From SIG452 sp045638525 (lineage in GTDB: Bacteria > Bacillota > Clostridia > UMGS1840): a DNA stretch of 64,000 nt. Shown here one piece after another: positions 34,480-42,286 of this stretch; the stretch's first letter is position 1; each line of letters opens with the position of its first letter. The notes under the pieces were generated by a model. The model made no database searches. It was not told the origin of the DNA and worked only from the letters and a program-made list of their open reading frames with translations. Both the position numbers and the translations under genes were made by a program. The DNA is taken from NCBI GenBank assembly GCA_045638525.1, contig JAZUBQ010000019.1, positions 62,001 through 126,000 of the forward strand, read 5' to 3'.

Positions 34480-35409
34480 CTAAATTGCTAAAAAAATCAA
34501 CGGAATGGTAATGCAGGAAAGCAAATGAGATACCAAAGCCAATCCTGCCGCAACAGAGGTATCTTTCCCCGCAGCACTGGGAATTACAATGGTATTTAAA
34601 CCAAAGGGCATTGCCAACACACACAGTGTACAAATATAGATGGTCTGCGGTAACTCAACAAAGGCAGTAATTGCAATCAATATCAACGGCATCACCAGAA
34701 GCTTCACCGCAGAAATCAGATAAAGTTCCACATTCATAAAAGTTTTCTTTAAAGAAATAAAGGAAATCGCAATCCCGGATAACAGCATAGCAATGGGAGA
34801 CATACAGTTTGCTGAAGACACCATAATAGATTCTAAAAAGCTTGGTAAAGGAATCTTACATAAGCCAATCACCATCCCCACAAGCATTGCAATAAACATG
34901 GGGTTTAAAAAGGATTTTAACTGTCCTTTCAAGGTCGGTTTTTGCTCGGCATCATACAGCAGACATTTTGGAACTCCCCATAAGTAAATGAGAACCCAAA
35001 AAGGTAAGGTGAAAATCAAATATTCAAAAAAGATATCAGGAAACAAACCGGAAACCACCGCATTTCCCATAAACGCAAAATTGGAAAAAGGCAGTCCGTA
35101 AGAATATATTTTTTGAATGTAGGTATCCTTTGTCGCTAATTTAGCAATTAAAACAGAAAAAGGAATCAAAATCAAAAGCACCAAAAAGCTAAATCCAAAC
35201 AATTGACGGGTCGCAACAATTCGCTCCACCGTAAAATTTTCGATAAAAGTCTTTAAAACCAAGGCAGGAATAAACACATTGTTTTCCAGCTTGGATAAAA
35301 TGGATGCCGCACTTTCCGGCAAAACTTTTGTTTTTACTAAAATGTACCCAATAACAATCAAACCAAAAAGGAATGAAATCTGATTTAAAGTTGTTGCAAA
35401 AATACTCAT
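34480..35409 (-). CDS. AEC (auxin efflux carrier) family transporter
   Basis: A 309-residue permease with about ten membrane helices, typical of bacterial AEC carriers for organic acids such as malate. It opens with FLFGLIVIGYILVKTKVLPE and has the internal SFLESIMVSSANCMSPIAML and late PFGLNTIVIPSAAG stretches. The ATG at 35409 lies 26 bases from the AGGAG at 35440-35436. The intervening 35434-35419 forms a 6-bp hairpin, which brings the effective spacing to 10 bases. Upstream of it is a cupin gene; downstream, the acyltransferase-like gene. The substrate is unknown. Confidence 0.92.
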   Translation of the reverse strand: MSIFATTLNQISFLFGLIVIGYILVKTKVLPESAASILSKLENNVFIPALVLKTFIENFTVERIVATRQLFGFSFLVLLILIPFSVLIAKLATKDTYIQKIYSYGLPFSNFAFMGNAVVSGLFPDIFFEYLIFTLPFWVLIYLWGVPKCLLYDAEQKPTLKGQLKSFLNPMFIAMLVGMVIGLCKIPLPSFLESIMVSSANCMSPIAMLLSGIAISFISLKKTFMNVELYLISAVKLLVMPLILIAITAFVELPQTIYICTLCVLAMPFGLNTIVIPSAAGKDTSVAAGLALVSHLLSCITIPLIFLAI

Positions 35410-35418
35410 TGTCTAAAA

Positions 35419-35440
35419 TTCGCCACCCGGCGAAACTCCT
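35419..35440 (-). promoter_or_regulatory. Ribosome binding site with a hairpin before the start codon
   Basis: AGGAG at 35440-35436, then the stem TTCGCC/GGCGAA with loop GGGT (35434-35419), then 9 bases to ATG 35409. Excluding the hairpin leaves a 10-base spacing, which is ideal. No other ribosome site serves this start, and the next in-frame start is farther into the conserved region. Confidence 0.7.
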
Positions 35441-35478
35441 TTCTTTGCTATACAATAATAATCGACAATAAAACGGAT

Positions 35479-35823
35479 TTAATCTACCACAATCAATGCG
35501 ATAAAGGAAAGCATTTCATCTCCCGTATTTTTGATGGAATGTCCGTGACCGGAAGGGGTAAATGTCACCATTCCCGGAGTTACTTCAATGATGGTTCCGT
35601 CATCATTGCAAACGCCTTTTCCCGAAAGAATAAAGAAGGTTTCACTTTCGCCAATGTGAGTATGAAACTCCACTTCTTCTCCAGGTTTTACCTGCACCAA
35701 TGAAAACAATCTGGCTTTGGGATTCCAACCTTCAAAATCTGCAAGATTGGTTTTTAACATCTTTTCCTTGCCTTCATTGTTTAACTTGGTCTGTGTTTTT
35801 AATTCGTTTAGTTTTTTATACAT
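35479..35823 (-). CDS. Small cupin-domain protein
   Basis: A single-domain cupin of 114 residues. Metal-site residues are in EFHTHIGESETFFILSG and a later HGHSIKN. The start MYKKLNEL at 35823 follows AAGGAG. Cupins of this size serve as metal-dependent enzymes or ligand sensors; no function can be assigned. It lies 69 bases before the AEC permease. Confidence 0.9.
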   Translation of the reverse strand: MYKKLNELKTQTKLNNEGKEKMLKTNLADFEGWNPKARLFSLVQVKPGEEVEFHTHIGESETFFILSGKGVCNDDGTIIEVTPGMVTFTPSGHGHSIKNTGDEMLSFIALIVVD

Positions 35824-35972
35824 AAAAACTTCTCCTTATCATACTTACAATATCATATCTCTAATCGACAGTATGCCTGTTTCCTTTCACCTCTTTTTTA
35901 AGCAGAGACAAAATTTGCAACAAACAAAACGATTCGACACATTTTATCGATTATATTCTATCACACAAAAAG

Positions 35973-36009
35973 AAAAATGACAATACTTTCTTAAAATATT
36001 GTCATTTTT
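35973..36009 (-). terminator. Terminator after rnhA (AAAAATGACAATA stem)
   Basis: A perfect 13-bp stem AAAAATGACAATA/TATTGTCATTTTT with an 11-base loop, 20 bases after the RNase H gene. It ends the long housekeeping run and repeats the stem of the terminators at 13403 and 17775. Confidence 0.88.
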
Positions 36010-36029
36010 TCTTGCATTATTTTTTTATT

Positions 36030-36659
36030 TTATTCTGATTCCAAAATTCCTGCACCTTGTTTTGCCAAAACATCGGCACGTTCATTGTAGAATACGCCGG
36101 TATGAGCATCTACCTTTTGGAAAGATACTTTGATTTTAGACTGAATCATCCAGGCAAACTCACGATATGCCGCAGTGGCATCCAGATTGGTTTTCCATTC
36201 TCCTTTTGCCCACTTGGCAATGCCTTCATAATCGTGGAAAATTTTCACTTCCGAAAATTTGTGGTTCACTGCATATTGCATGGCAAGCATTGCACCTTTT
36301 AATTCTCCTGCAACATTTCGCATAGAAGCAACTGCTTCTTTTTTGTCGCCCCCCTGCTGTTCCTCAGTATGACCGTCAGGAAAAATCAACACCACGCCGT
36401 AGCCATAGAAACCGGTGTCCACATTATAACTTCCGTCTACATAAGCATAAAGAGTTCCTTCAGGCGGCAGTTCCTCGATTTGCGTAGTGGGTTGAGAGAC
36501 TCCCGTGAGGTAACATTCCGCCTCAACACGAGTGGGAAAGCTTTTATATTCTGCACCGGGAAACCCTTTAATCAAAGGTTCACATTCCGCCCAGGATTCA
36601 TAAATACCACTGATTTTCCCAATCTTCACAGCGTAAAATTTCTTTTTAGTTGTTGCCAT
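36030..36659 (-). CDS. rnhA: Ribonuclease H type 1 with N-terminal hybrid-binding domain
   Basis: Cleaves RNA in RNA-DNA hybrids. Residues from the start at 36659 (MATTKKKFYAVK) to about 45 form the hybrid-binding (viroplasmin-like) domain. The catalytic domain begins at LYAYVDGSYN with the first Asp; others lie in ELKGAMLAM, HDYEGIAKW and the late NERADVLAKQ. At 209 residues it matches domain-fused bacterial RNase H. RBS GAGGAACAAG lies inside the end of ftsH, which the gene overlaps by 14 bases. It is last in the housekeeping run. Confidence 0.93.
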   Translation of the reverse strand: MATTKKKFYAVKIGKISGIYESWAECEPLIKGFPGAEYKSFPTRVEAECYLTGVSQPTTQIEELPPEGTLYAYVDGSYNVDTGFYGYGVVLIFPDGHTEEQQGGDKKEAVASMRNVAGELKGAMLAMQYAVNHKFSEVKIFHDYEGIAKWAKGEWKTNLDATAAYREFAWMIQSKIKVSFQKVDAHTGVFYNERADVLAKQGAGILESE

Positions 36660-38529
36660 CTTGTTCCTCATTGGATTCTTCGGTTACAGGTTCCAAGATT
36701 CCGTTCATTTTATTATATAATGCTAAAAACTCGTCGCCTTCCACCTTTTCTTTTTCTAACAATAAGTCGGATAAAGCGTGCAGAAGTTCCATATTTTCAG
36801 AAAGCAAAGTCTGACACTTCTGATAACAACCGTCAATCACACCTTTGATTTCTTCATCAATCAAAGCTGCAACCTGCTCGGAATAATTTCTGGTCTGACC
36901 AAAATCTTTGCCGATAAACACTTCATCCTGCTCACTTCCAAAACAGATGGGTCCTAATTTTTCACTCATACCATATTTGGTAATCATTTCACGGGCAATT
37001 TTGGTTGCACGTTGAATATCGTTGGAAGCACCGGTGGAAATATCATCCAGCACCAGTTTTTCAGCCACACGACCACCCAATAACACCACGATTTCTTCTA
37101 ACATTCCCACCTTGGAAGCATACATTTTATCTTCACTGGGCAATGACAAGGTGTAACCACCTGCACGACCTCTGGGAATGATGGAAATCTGATGAACAGG
37201 GTCCTGATTGGGAAGCAATTTGGTTACAATCGCGTGTCCTGCTTCATGATATGCAGTCAGTTTTTTCTCTTTTTCACTTGCTTTTTTGGATTTCTTTTCC
37301 GGACCGGCAATGACTTTAATCATCGCTTCGGAAACATCCTGCATCGTGATTTTGGTTCGTTGCTGACGAGCTGCCAGTAAGGCACTTTCATTTAATAAAT
37401 TTTCCAGATCTGCACCTGTAAAGCCTGCGGTGGTTTTTGCAATGACAGATAAATCCACATCGGCATCCAGCGGTTTTTTACGGGAATGTACCCTTAAAAT
37501 TTCTTCTCTGCCCTTCACATCAGGATAATTCACCACCAACTGACGGTCAAATCTGCCAGGACGGAGGAGTGCCGGGTCTAAAATGTCGGGACGGTTAGTT
37601 GCAGCAATAATGATGATGTTCTGATTTTCCGAGAAACCATCCATTTCTACCAATAACTGATTCAATGTTTGTTCTCTTTCATCGTGTCCGCCACCTAAGC
37701 CTGCACCTCTGTGACGACCTACCGCATCAATTTCATCAATAAAAATAATACAGGGAGAAGCTTTTTTTGCATTTTCAAACAAATCTCTCACACGGGATGC
37801 CCCTACCCCAACAAACATTTCCACAAAGTCGGAACCGCTGATGGAGAAGAAGGGAACGCCGGCCTCCCCTGCACAAGCTTTTGCAAGTAACGTTTTACCG
37901 GTCCCCGGAGGTCCCACCAACAGCAAGCCTTTGGGGATTCTTGCACCAATCGCGTGATATTTTTCGGGATTTTTTAAGAAATCCACCACTTCTTTTAATT
38001 CTTCTTTTTCTTCATCGGCACCTGCCACATCAGCAAAGGTCGCTTTGGTTTTGGAAGGATCTGTCATTTTTGCCTTACTTTTACCAAAAGACATTGCTCC
38101 ACCACCACCGCCTGCCTGACGAAGGAAAAACACCCAGAAAAGTATCGCAATCACAATCAAACCTAAGGGTGAAATAATCGAGAACCACCAGGGTGCAGTC
38201 TGAGGAGGCTTCACGGAATAGGTCAGTTTATCTTTCCCTTCCGAAATGTATTTGGAAATATCCATCCCCAAATCCTGATTCAAAGTGTCCAAACTTGGGA
38301 TAATGACCTCAATGGTTTTGTCCACGCCGTTAGAATTTCTGATAGCTTCAATTCTGTTTTCGCCCAGCTGATATTCCATTGATTTGATTTCTCCGGCTTT
38401 AAACTGGAGAATAAAATCAGAGTAGTTGACTGTCTCAATCTGTTCTCCTACCGTCAAAATGGAAAGCACTGTCATAAAAATCACAAACAACAGCACATAA
38501 AAACCAATGTTTTTCAAAAATTTGTTCAT
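36646..38529 (-). CDS. ftsH: ATP-dependent zinc metalloprotease FtsH
   Basis: A membrane-bound AAA+ protease for quality control of membrane and short-lived proteins. It has 627 residues. There are two N-terminal membrane segments (about 8-25 and 112-135), Walker A GPPGTGKT, Walker B IIFIDEIDAVG, the SRH arginines (ATNRPDILDPALLRPGRFD) and the zinc motif HEAGH. Placement between hpt and rnhA fits the usual tilS-hpt-ftsH cluster of Bacillota. No truncation is visible. Confidence 0.98.
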   Translation of the reverse strand: MNKFLKNIGFYVLLFVIFMTVLSILTVGEQIETVNYSDFILQFKAGEIKSMEYQLGENRIEAIRNSNGVDKTIEVIIPSLDTLNQDLGMDISKYISEGKDKLTYSVKPPQTAPWWFSIISPLGLIVIAILFWVFFLRQAGGGGGAMSFGKSKAKMTDPSKTKATFADVAGADEEKEELKEVVDFLKNPEKYHAIGARIPKGLLLVGPPGTGKTLLAKACAGEAGVPFFSISGSDFVEMFVGVGASRVRDLFENAKKASPCIIFIDEIDAVGRHRGAGLGGGHDEREQTLNQLLVEMDGFSENQNIIIIAATNRPDILDPALLRPGRFDRQLVVNYPDVKGREEILRVHSRKKPLDADVDLSVIAKTTAGFTGADLENLLNESALLAARQQRTKITMQDVSEAMIKVIAGPEKKSKKASEKEKKLTAYHEAGHAIVTKLLPNQDPVHQISIIPRGRAGGYTLSLPSEDKMYASKVGMLEEIVVLLGGRVAEKLVLDDISTGASNDIQRATKIAREMITKYGMSEKLGPICFGSEQDEVFIGKDFGQTRNYSEQVAALIDEEIKGVIDGCYQKCQTLLSENMELLHALSDLLLEKEKVEGDEFLALYNKMNGILEPVTEESNEEQDGNN

Positions 38530-38568
38530 CCGTTTCCTCCTGTAACTATAGATTTCAAAGAAAATTCT

Positions 38569-39117
38569 TTACATATAAACTTTTTCGTCCAACACGCCAA
38601 CATAAGGCAGATTACGATATTTTTCCGCAAAGTCCAATCCATACCCAATCACAAATTCATCAGGGATGGTAAATCCTAAGTAATCAATGTCAATCTCCAC
38701 TTTGCGACGGTCAGGCTTACTGAGAAGAGAACACAACTTCACAGAAGCAGCGCCACGCTCATGGAACATTTCCATTACCTTAGACATGGTGAAGCCTGTG
38801 TCAATAATATCTTCCACAAACAGCACGTGTTTTAACGCTACGGTTGTGTTCACATCTTTGGTAATTTTCACTTCACCGTTGGAAATGCTGCTGTCCTGAT
38901 AACTGGAAACACTCATAAACTCAATTTCAATGGGTAAATTGATTTGACGGATCAAATCAGCAAAAAACACACAGGAACCTTTTAAAATGCCAATTACTAC
39001 CAAACTTTTGGCATCTTTATAGTCCTCGGTAATTTTCTGACCCAACTCTTTGATTCTTGCCTGAATTTCTTCTTCTGAAAACAAAATTTGTTTTACATCA
39101 TGTTCCATCTGATTCAT
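38569..39117 (-). CDS. hpt: Hypoxanthine phosphoribosyltransferase
   Basis: Salvages hypoxanthine and guanine to IMP and GMP using PRPP. It has 182 residues, the usual size. The PRPP-binding loop is VLFVEDIIDTGFT, the flexible-loop Ser-Tyr is in MSVSSYQDS, and FVIGYGLDFAEKYRNLPYVG is the conserved C-terminal part. The ATG at 39117 has AGGAAAAAG upstream. It is co-directional with tilS (21 bases) and ftsH (39 bases), the classical tilS-hpt-ftsH arrangement. Confidence 0.97.
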   Translation of the reverse strand: MNQMEHDVKQILFSEEEIQARIKELGQKITEDYKDAKSLVVIGILKGSCVFFADLIRQINLPIEIEFMSVSSYQDSSISNGEVKITKDVNTTVALKHVLFVEDIIDTGFTMSKVMEMFHERGAASVKLCSLLSKPDRRKVEIDIDYLGFTIPDEFVIGYGLDFAEKYRNLPYVGVLDEKVYM

Positions 39118-39138
39118 AATTTCTTTTTCCTTTACTTT

Positions 39139-40485
39139 TTATTTTACAACAATATGATATATGTATTCTGAATTTTTGTCAGTTTCTTCATAAAAATGTC
39201 CCACAACAACCCGGATTTCACCGTCTACGGTCACCAAAGGAATGTCATCCCGACAGGTTTGCGGAATCTTTTTATCAATCAAAAAATCCGAAAGTTTTTT
39301 ATGAATGTTTAAATTTTTAAAATACAGGGTATCTCCCGGTTTTCGGTTTCTGATACAAACTGTGGCACCCGAAAATACCGTAACCGGATAGCAATAGCTG
39401 CACTCTGTTTCCGGCTGTTTTGCCAGATAAACTGTCATACCGGACGGCAGTTGACACGTTGCGTTTTCTGTCAAAGAAAAGCAAAATTCTTTCGGTTTTG
39501 CTACCGTCTGAAACACCAACCTATCAGAACATCGAACAACTTCCCAAGATTGTGACAACTGAACTCGCTGACCGCTTTTTCCCTTGTGGCACAACCTCCA
39601 GATGCGCTCAATTTCTTCATAAGAAATTCTGCCTGTTCCACCGGTAGTTTGAAAATATGTATAACGTAAAATTTTCTTTCCCAATGCCGAATGAAGCTTC
39701 ATTAACGGTTTCATTTCCAAACAAACCGAATCCTGCATCACAGAGGCATATTTTCCGAAAAATTCTTCACAAAGTTCCAAAAAATAGCTTTCCTCTTCCC
39801 GAAGAATACAACTTGTATGATAAATGGTATTTGTGAAATTTGTGTTAAAATGTTCCTTGATATAGGGAATTACTTCCAATCGAATCCGATTGCGGACATA
39901 ATCAGGGGAAAAATTGGTCTCATCTGTGACAAAAGGCTGTTGTTTTTCCTCCAGATAGCGATACAGTTCTTCCTTACTGATTCCAAGAAGCGGACGGATA
40001 ATATTACCTCGTTTTGGCAGGATTCCTTTGGGAAGATTCCCTTTTACAAGGTTCATAATCACCGTTTCCGCATTATCATCTTTGGTATGGGCAGTCGCAA
40101 TTTTATCAGCTCCCTGCTCTGCAAAAAAACGATAACGAATTTGTCTGCCGGCATCTTCTATGGATAAACGATGCTCTTTTGCAAATCGCTCGGCATCCTC
40201 TTCCAAAACCGAAATTGGAAGTTGCAACCGCTTACAAAGCTCCACAACAAATTCCATATCCCGCACGGATGCCTCACCTCGCAGTTTGTGATTCACGTGA
40301 GCACAAGTGATGGTAAAACCATATTCTTCACGAAGCTCCATCAAAACCAACAGTAAGGCTACAGAATCAGCTCCACCCGATAACCCCACAACCACACAAT
40401 CCCCTTGCTGCAGCAAAGACTCCGCTTGAATCGTAGCGTTTGCCTGCGCAACTACCGAAGACATTTTACTGTTAATACGGGTCAT
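39139..40485 (-). CDS. tilS: tRNA(Ile)-lysidine synthase
   Basis: Modifies cytidine 34 of the CAU-anticodon isoleucine tRNA to lysidine. It has 448 residues from ATG 40485 (MTRINSKMSS). The PP-loop motif SGGADSVALLL is near residue 37, followed by the ATAHTKDDNAETV and GKLGKPL-like region (NIIRPLLGISKEELY). The C-terminal TilS domain holds FLIDKKIP. RBS GGAGACTCGCC supports this start, which overlaps the end of dnaB by 14 bases; the longer frame to 40524 lies inside dnaB. Confidence 0.95.
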   Translation of the reverse strand: MTRINSKMSSVVAQANATIQAESLLQQGDCVVVGLSGGADSVALLLVLMELREEYGFTITCAHVNHKLRGEASVRDMEFVVELCKRLQLPISVLEEDAERFAKEHRLSIEDAGRQIRYRFFAEQGADKIATAHTKDDNAETVIMNLVKGNLPKGILPKRGNIIRPLLGISKEELYRYLEEKQQPFVTDETNFSPDYVRNRIRLEVIPYIKEHFNTNFTNTIYHTSCILREEESYFLELCEEFFGKYASVMQDSVCLEMKPLMKLHSALGKKILRYTYFQTTGGTGRISYEEIERIWRLCHKGKSGQRVQLSQSWEVVRCSDRLVFQTVAKPKEFCFSLTENATCQLPSGMTVYLAKQPETECSYCYPVTVFSGATVCIRNRKPGDTLYFKNLNIHKKLSDFLIDKKIPQTCRDDIPLVTVDGEIRVVVGHFYEETDKNSEYIYHIVVK

Positions 40486-41803
40486 GGCGAGTCTCCAAAT
40501 CATAGAAACTGGTATATTTTCCAAGCCAGGTCATTTCAAAGGAACCTGTTTCCCCTGCTCTGTGCTTGGCAATAATACATTCACCGATGTTATGCTTTTC
40601 GGTCGTCTCGGGTTTATAATATTCCTCACGGAATAAAAACATAACAATATCTGCGTCCTGCTCGATGGCACCCGATTCTCTCAAGTCAGAGAGCATCGGC
40701 TTATTATCTGCACGGTTTTCAGGACCACGAGACAGCTGAGAAACTGCAATAACGGGAACTTCCAGTTCTTTTGCCAAAATTTTTAAGCTTCGGCTGATTT
40801 CAGCAATTTCCACCTGACGGCTCTCCGAACGGCTACCGTTCATCAGCTGCAGGTAGTCAATTACAATCAATCCCAATCCTTTTTCCAATTTCAAACGTTT
40901 TGCCTTCGCACGAAGCTCTGTTACCGTAATGGATGCAGTATCATCAATGTAAATGGGTGCTCGGGACAAAGGCTCCATAATATCCAAAAACTTATTTAAA
41001 TCTTCCGGAGAAATTTCACCGGAACGAATTTTATCCGATTCAATTCTGGCTTCGGAAGAAATGATACGGTTTACCAACTCTTCCTTGGACATTTCCAAAG
41101 AGAAAATCAAAACCGGAACATTCTGAGAAATGGCAACATTTTGCGCAATGTTAATGGCAAAAGAGGTTTTGCCCATTGCGGGACGTGCCGCAATCAAAAC
41201 CAAGGTTGCCGGCTGAAGCCCGGACAAACGGCGGTCCAATTCACTAAATCCTGTCGGAAGACCGGAAACTTCACCGTGGTGCTCCAGCATTTCAGCGAGT
41301 TTGTTATAATTATGATACAAAATCTGCTTAATGTGTACAGCTCCGCCCACGTTACGTTCGGAAACCAAATCAAAAATCCGTTGTACCGCAAGTTCGGTAA
41401 CTTCCTGAGCCCCTTTGGAATCATATCCCGCATTCTCAATTTCCTGACATAACCCAATCAGTTTTCTCAAGTGGGATTTATCAGCCACAATCTGCGCATA
41501 ATGCTTCACATTTTCGGTTGTGGGAACAGAATTTACGATATCTAAAATATACTCTTTGCCGCCAATTTGTTCATAAATTCCCTGACGGGTGAGTTCGTCG
41601 TAAAGAGTTACCGCATCTACGGGAATATTCAAATTGAATAAATTGGAGATTGCCTGGTAGATTGCCTTGTTTTTTTCCAGATAAAAATCGTCCGCCGAAA
41701 CAATTTCCATAACTTCCAGCAAACAGTCTTTATCAATGATAACAGAACCGAGAACTGCGGTTTCGGCTTCCAGGCTATAGGGTAAATCTCTTACAATATC
41801 CAT
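40472..41803 (-). CDS. dnaB: Replicative DNA helicase DnaB
   Basis: The hexameric helicase that unwinds DNA at the replication fork (named dnaC in Bacillus subtilis). It has 443 residues with an N-terminal domain (SLEAETAVLGSVIID), the RecA-like domain with Walker A AARPAMGKTSFAI, Walker B LIVIDYLQLM, and the late KHRAGETGSFEM. It directly follows rplI (5 bases) and overlaps tilS by 14 bases. The rplI-dnaB pairing is conserved in Bacillota. Confidence 0.98.
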   Translation of the reverse strand: MDIVRDLPYSLEAETAVLGSVIIDKDCLLEVMEIVSADDFYLEKNKAIYQAISNLFNLNIPVDAVTLYDELTRQGIYEQIGGKEYILDIVNSVPTTENVKHYAQIVADKSHLRKLIGLCQEIENAGYDSKGAQEVTELAVQRIFDLVSERNVGGAVHIKQILYHNYNKLAEMLEHHGEVSGLPTGFSELDRRLSGLQPATLVLIAARPAMGKTSFAINIAQNVAISQNVPVLIFSLEMSKEELVNRIISSEARIESDKIRSGEISPEDLNKFLDIMEPLSRAPIYIDDTASITVTELRAKAKRLKLEKGLGLIVIDYLQLMNGSRSESRQVEIAEISRSLKILAKELEVPVIAVSQLSRGPENRADNKPMLSDLRESGAIEQDADIVMFLFREEYYKPETTEKHNIGECIIAKHRAGETGSFEMTWLGKYTSFYDLETRHDPY

Positions 41804-41808
41804 AGCTT

Positions 41809-42255
41809 TTATAATCCTTTAATTTCAACTTTTACCTTTGCGCTGACATCTTCAAACAGCTTCACGGTAACATCATAGGCACCCAAAGTTTTGATGGCAT
41901 CTTTTAATACCACTTTTTTCTTTTCCACTTCGATGCCGCACTGGTCTTTAATTGCTTTTACAATATCAATAGAAGTAACGGCACCAAACAGTTTTCCGTT
42001 ATCTCCGGATTTTGCAGTAATACTAAAGGTCTGATTTTCCAGACGTTCTTTTAATTTTTCAGAGTTATCGTGATTCACGGCACGTTTATGTGCCACAGAG
42101 TCTTTCTGATTTTTTAAGGTGGTTAAATTTGCCTGTGTTGCTTCCACAGCTAAATTTTTTGGGAATAAAAAGTTTCTTGCGTATCCGTCGGAGCTGTTAA
42201 TTACATCTCCTTTTTTTCCGCTTCCTTTTACATCCTGCAATAAAATTACTTTCAT
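41809..42255 (-). CDS. rplI: 50S ribosomal protein L9
   Basis: Binds 23S rRNA at the base of the L1 stalk. At 148 residues it has normal length. The signature VILLQDVKGSGKKGDVI and GYARNFLFPKNLA are the standard N-terminal domain. The connecting helix and C-terminal domain (IDIVKAIKDQCGIEVEKKKV) are complete. It lies between gdpP and dnaB, the usual order gdpP-rplI-dnaB. Confidence 0.98.
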   Translation of the reverse strand: MKVILLQDVKGSGKKGDVINSSDGYARNFLFPKNLAVEATQANLTTLKNQKDSVAHKRAVNHDNSEKLKERLENQTFSITAKSGDNGKLFGAVTSIDIVKAIKDQCGIEVEKKKVVLKDAIKTLGAYDVTVKLFEDVSAKVKVEIKGL

Positions 42256-42286
42256 TTTCTGTCATCCTTTCTTATCAAATGAGGCA

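Noticed and set aside
35189..35455. 88-codon minus-strand open frame before and inside the AEC gene
   Set aside because: It runs out of frame through the conserved AEC N terminus; its only support is the ribosome site better assigned to the AEC gene via the hairpin.
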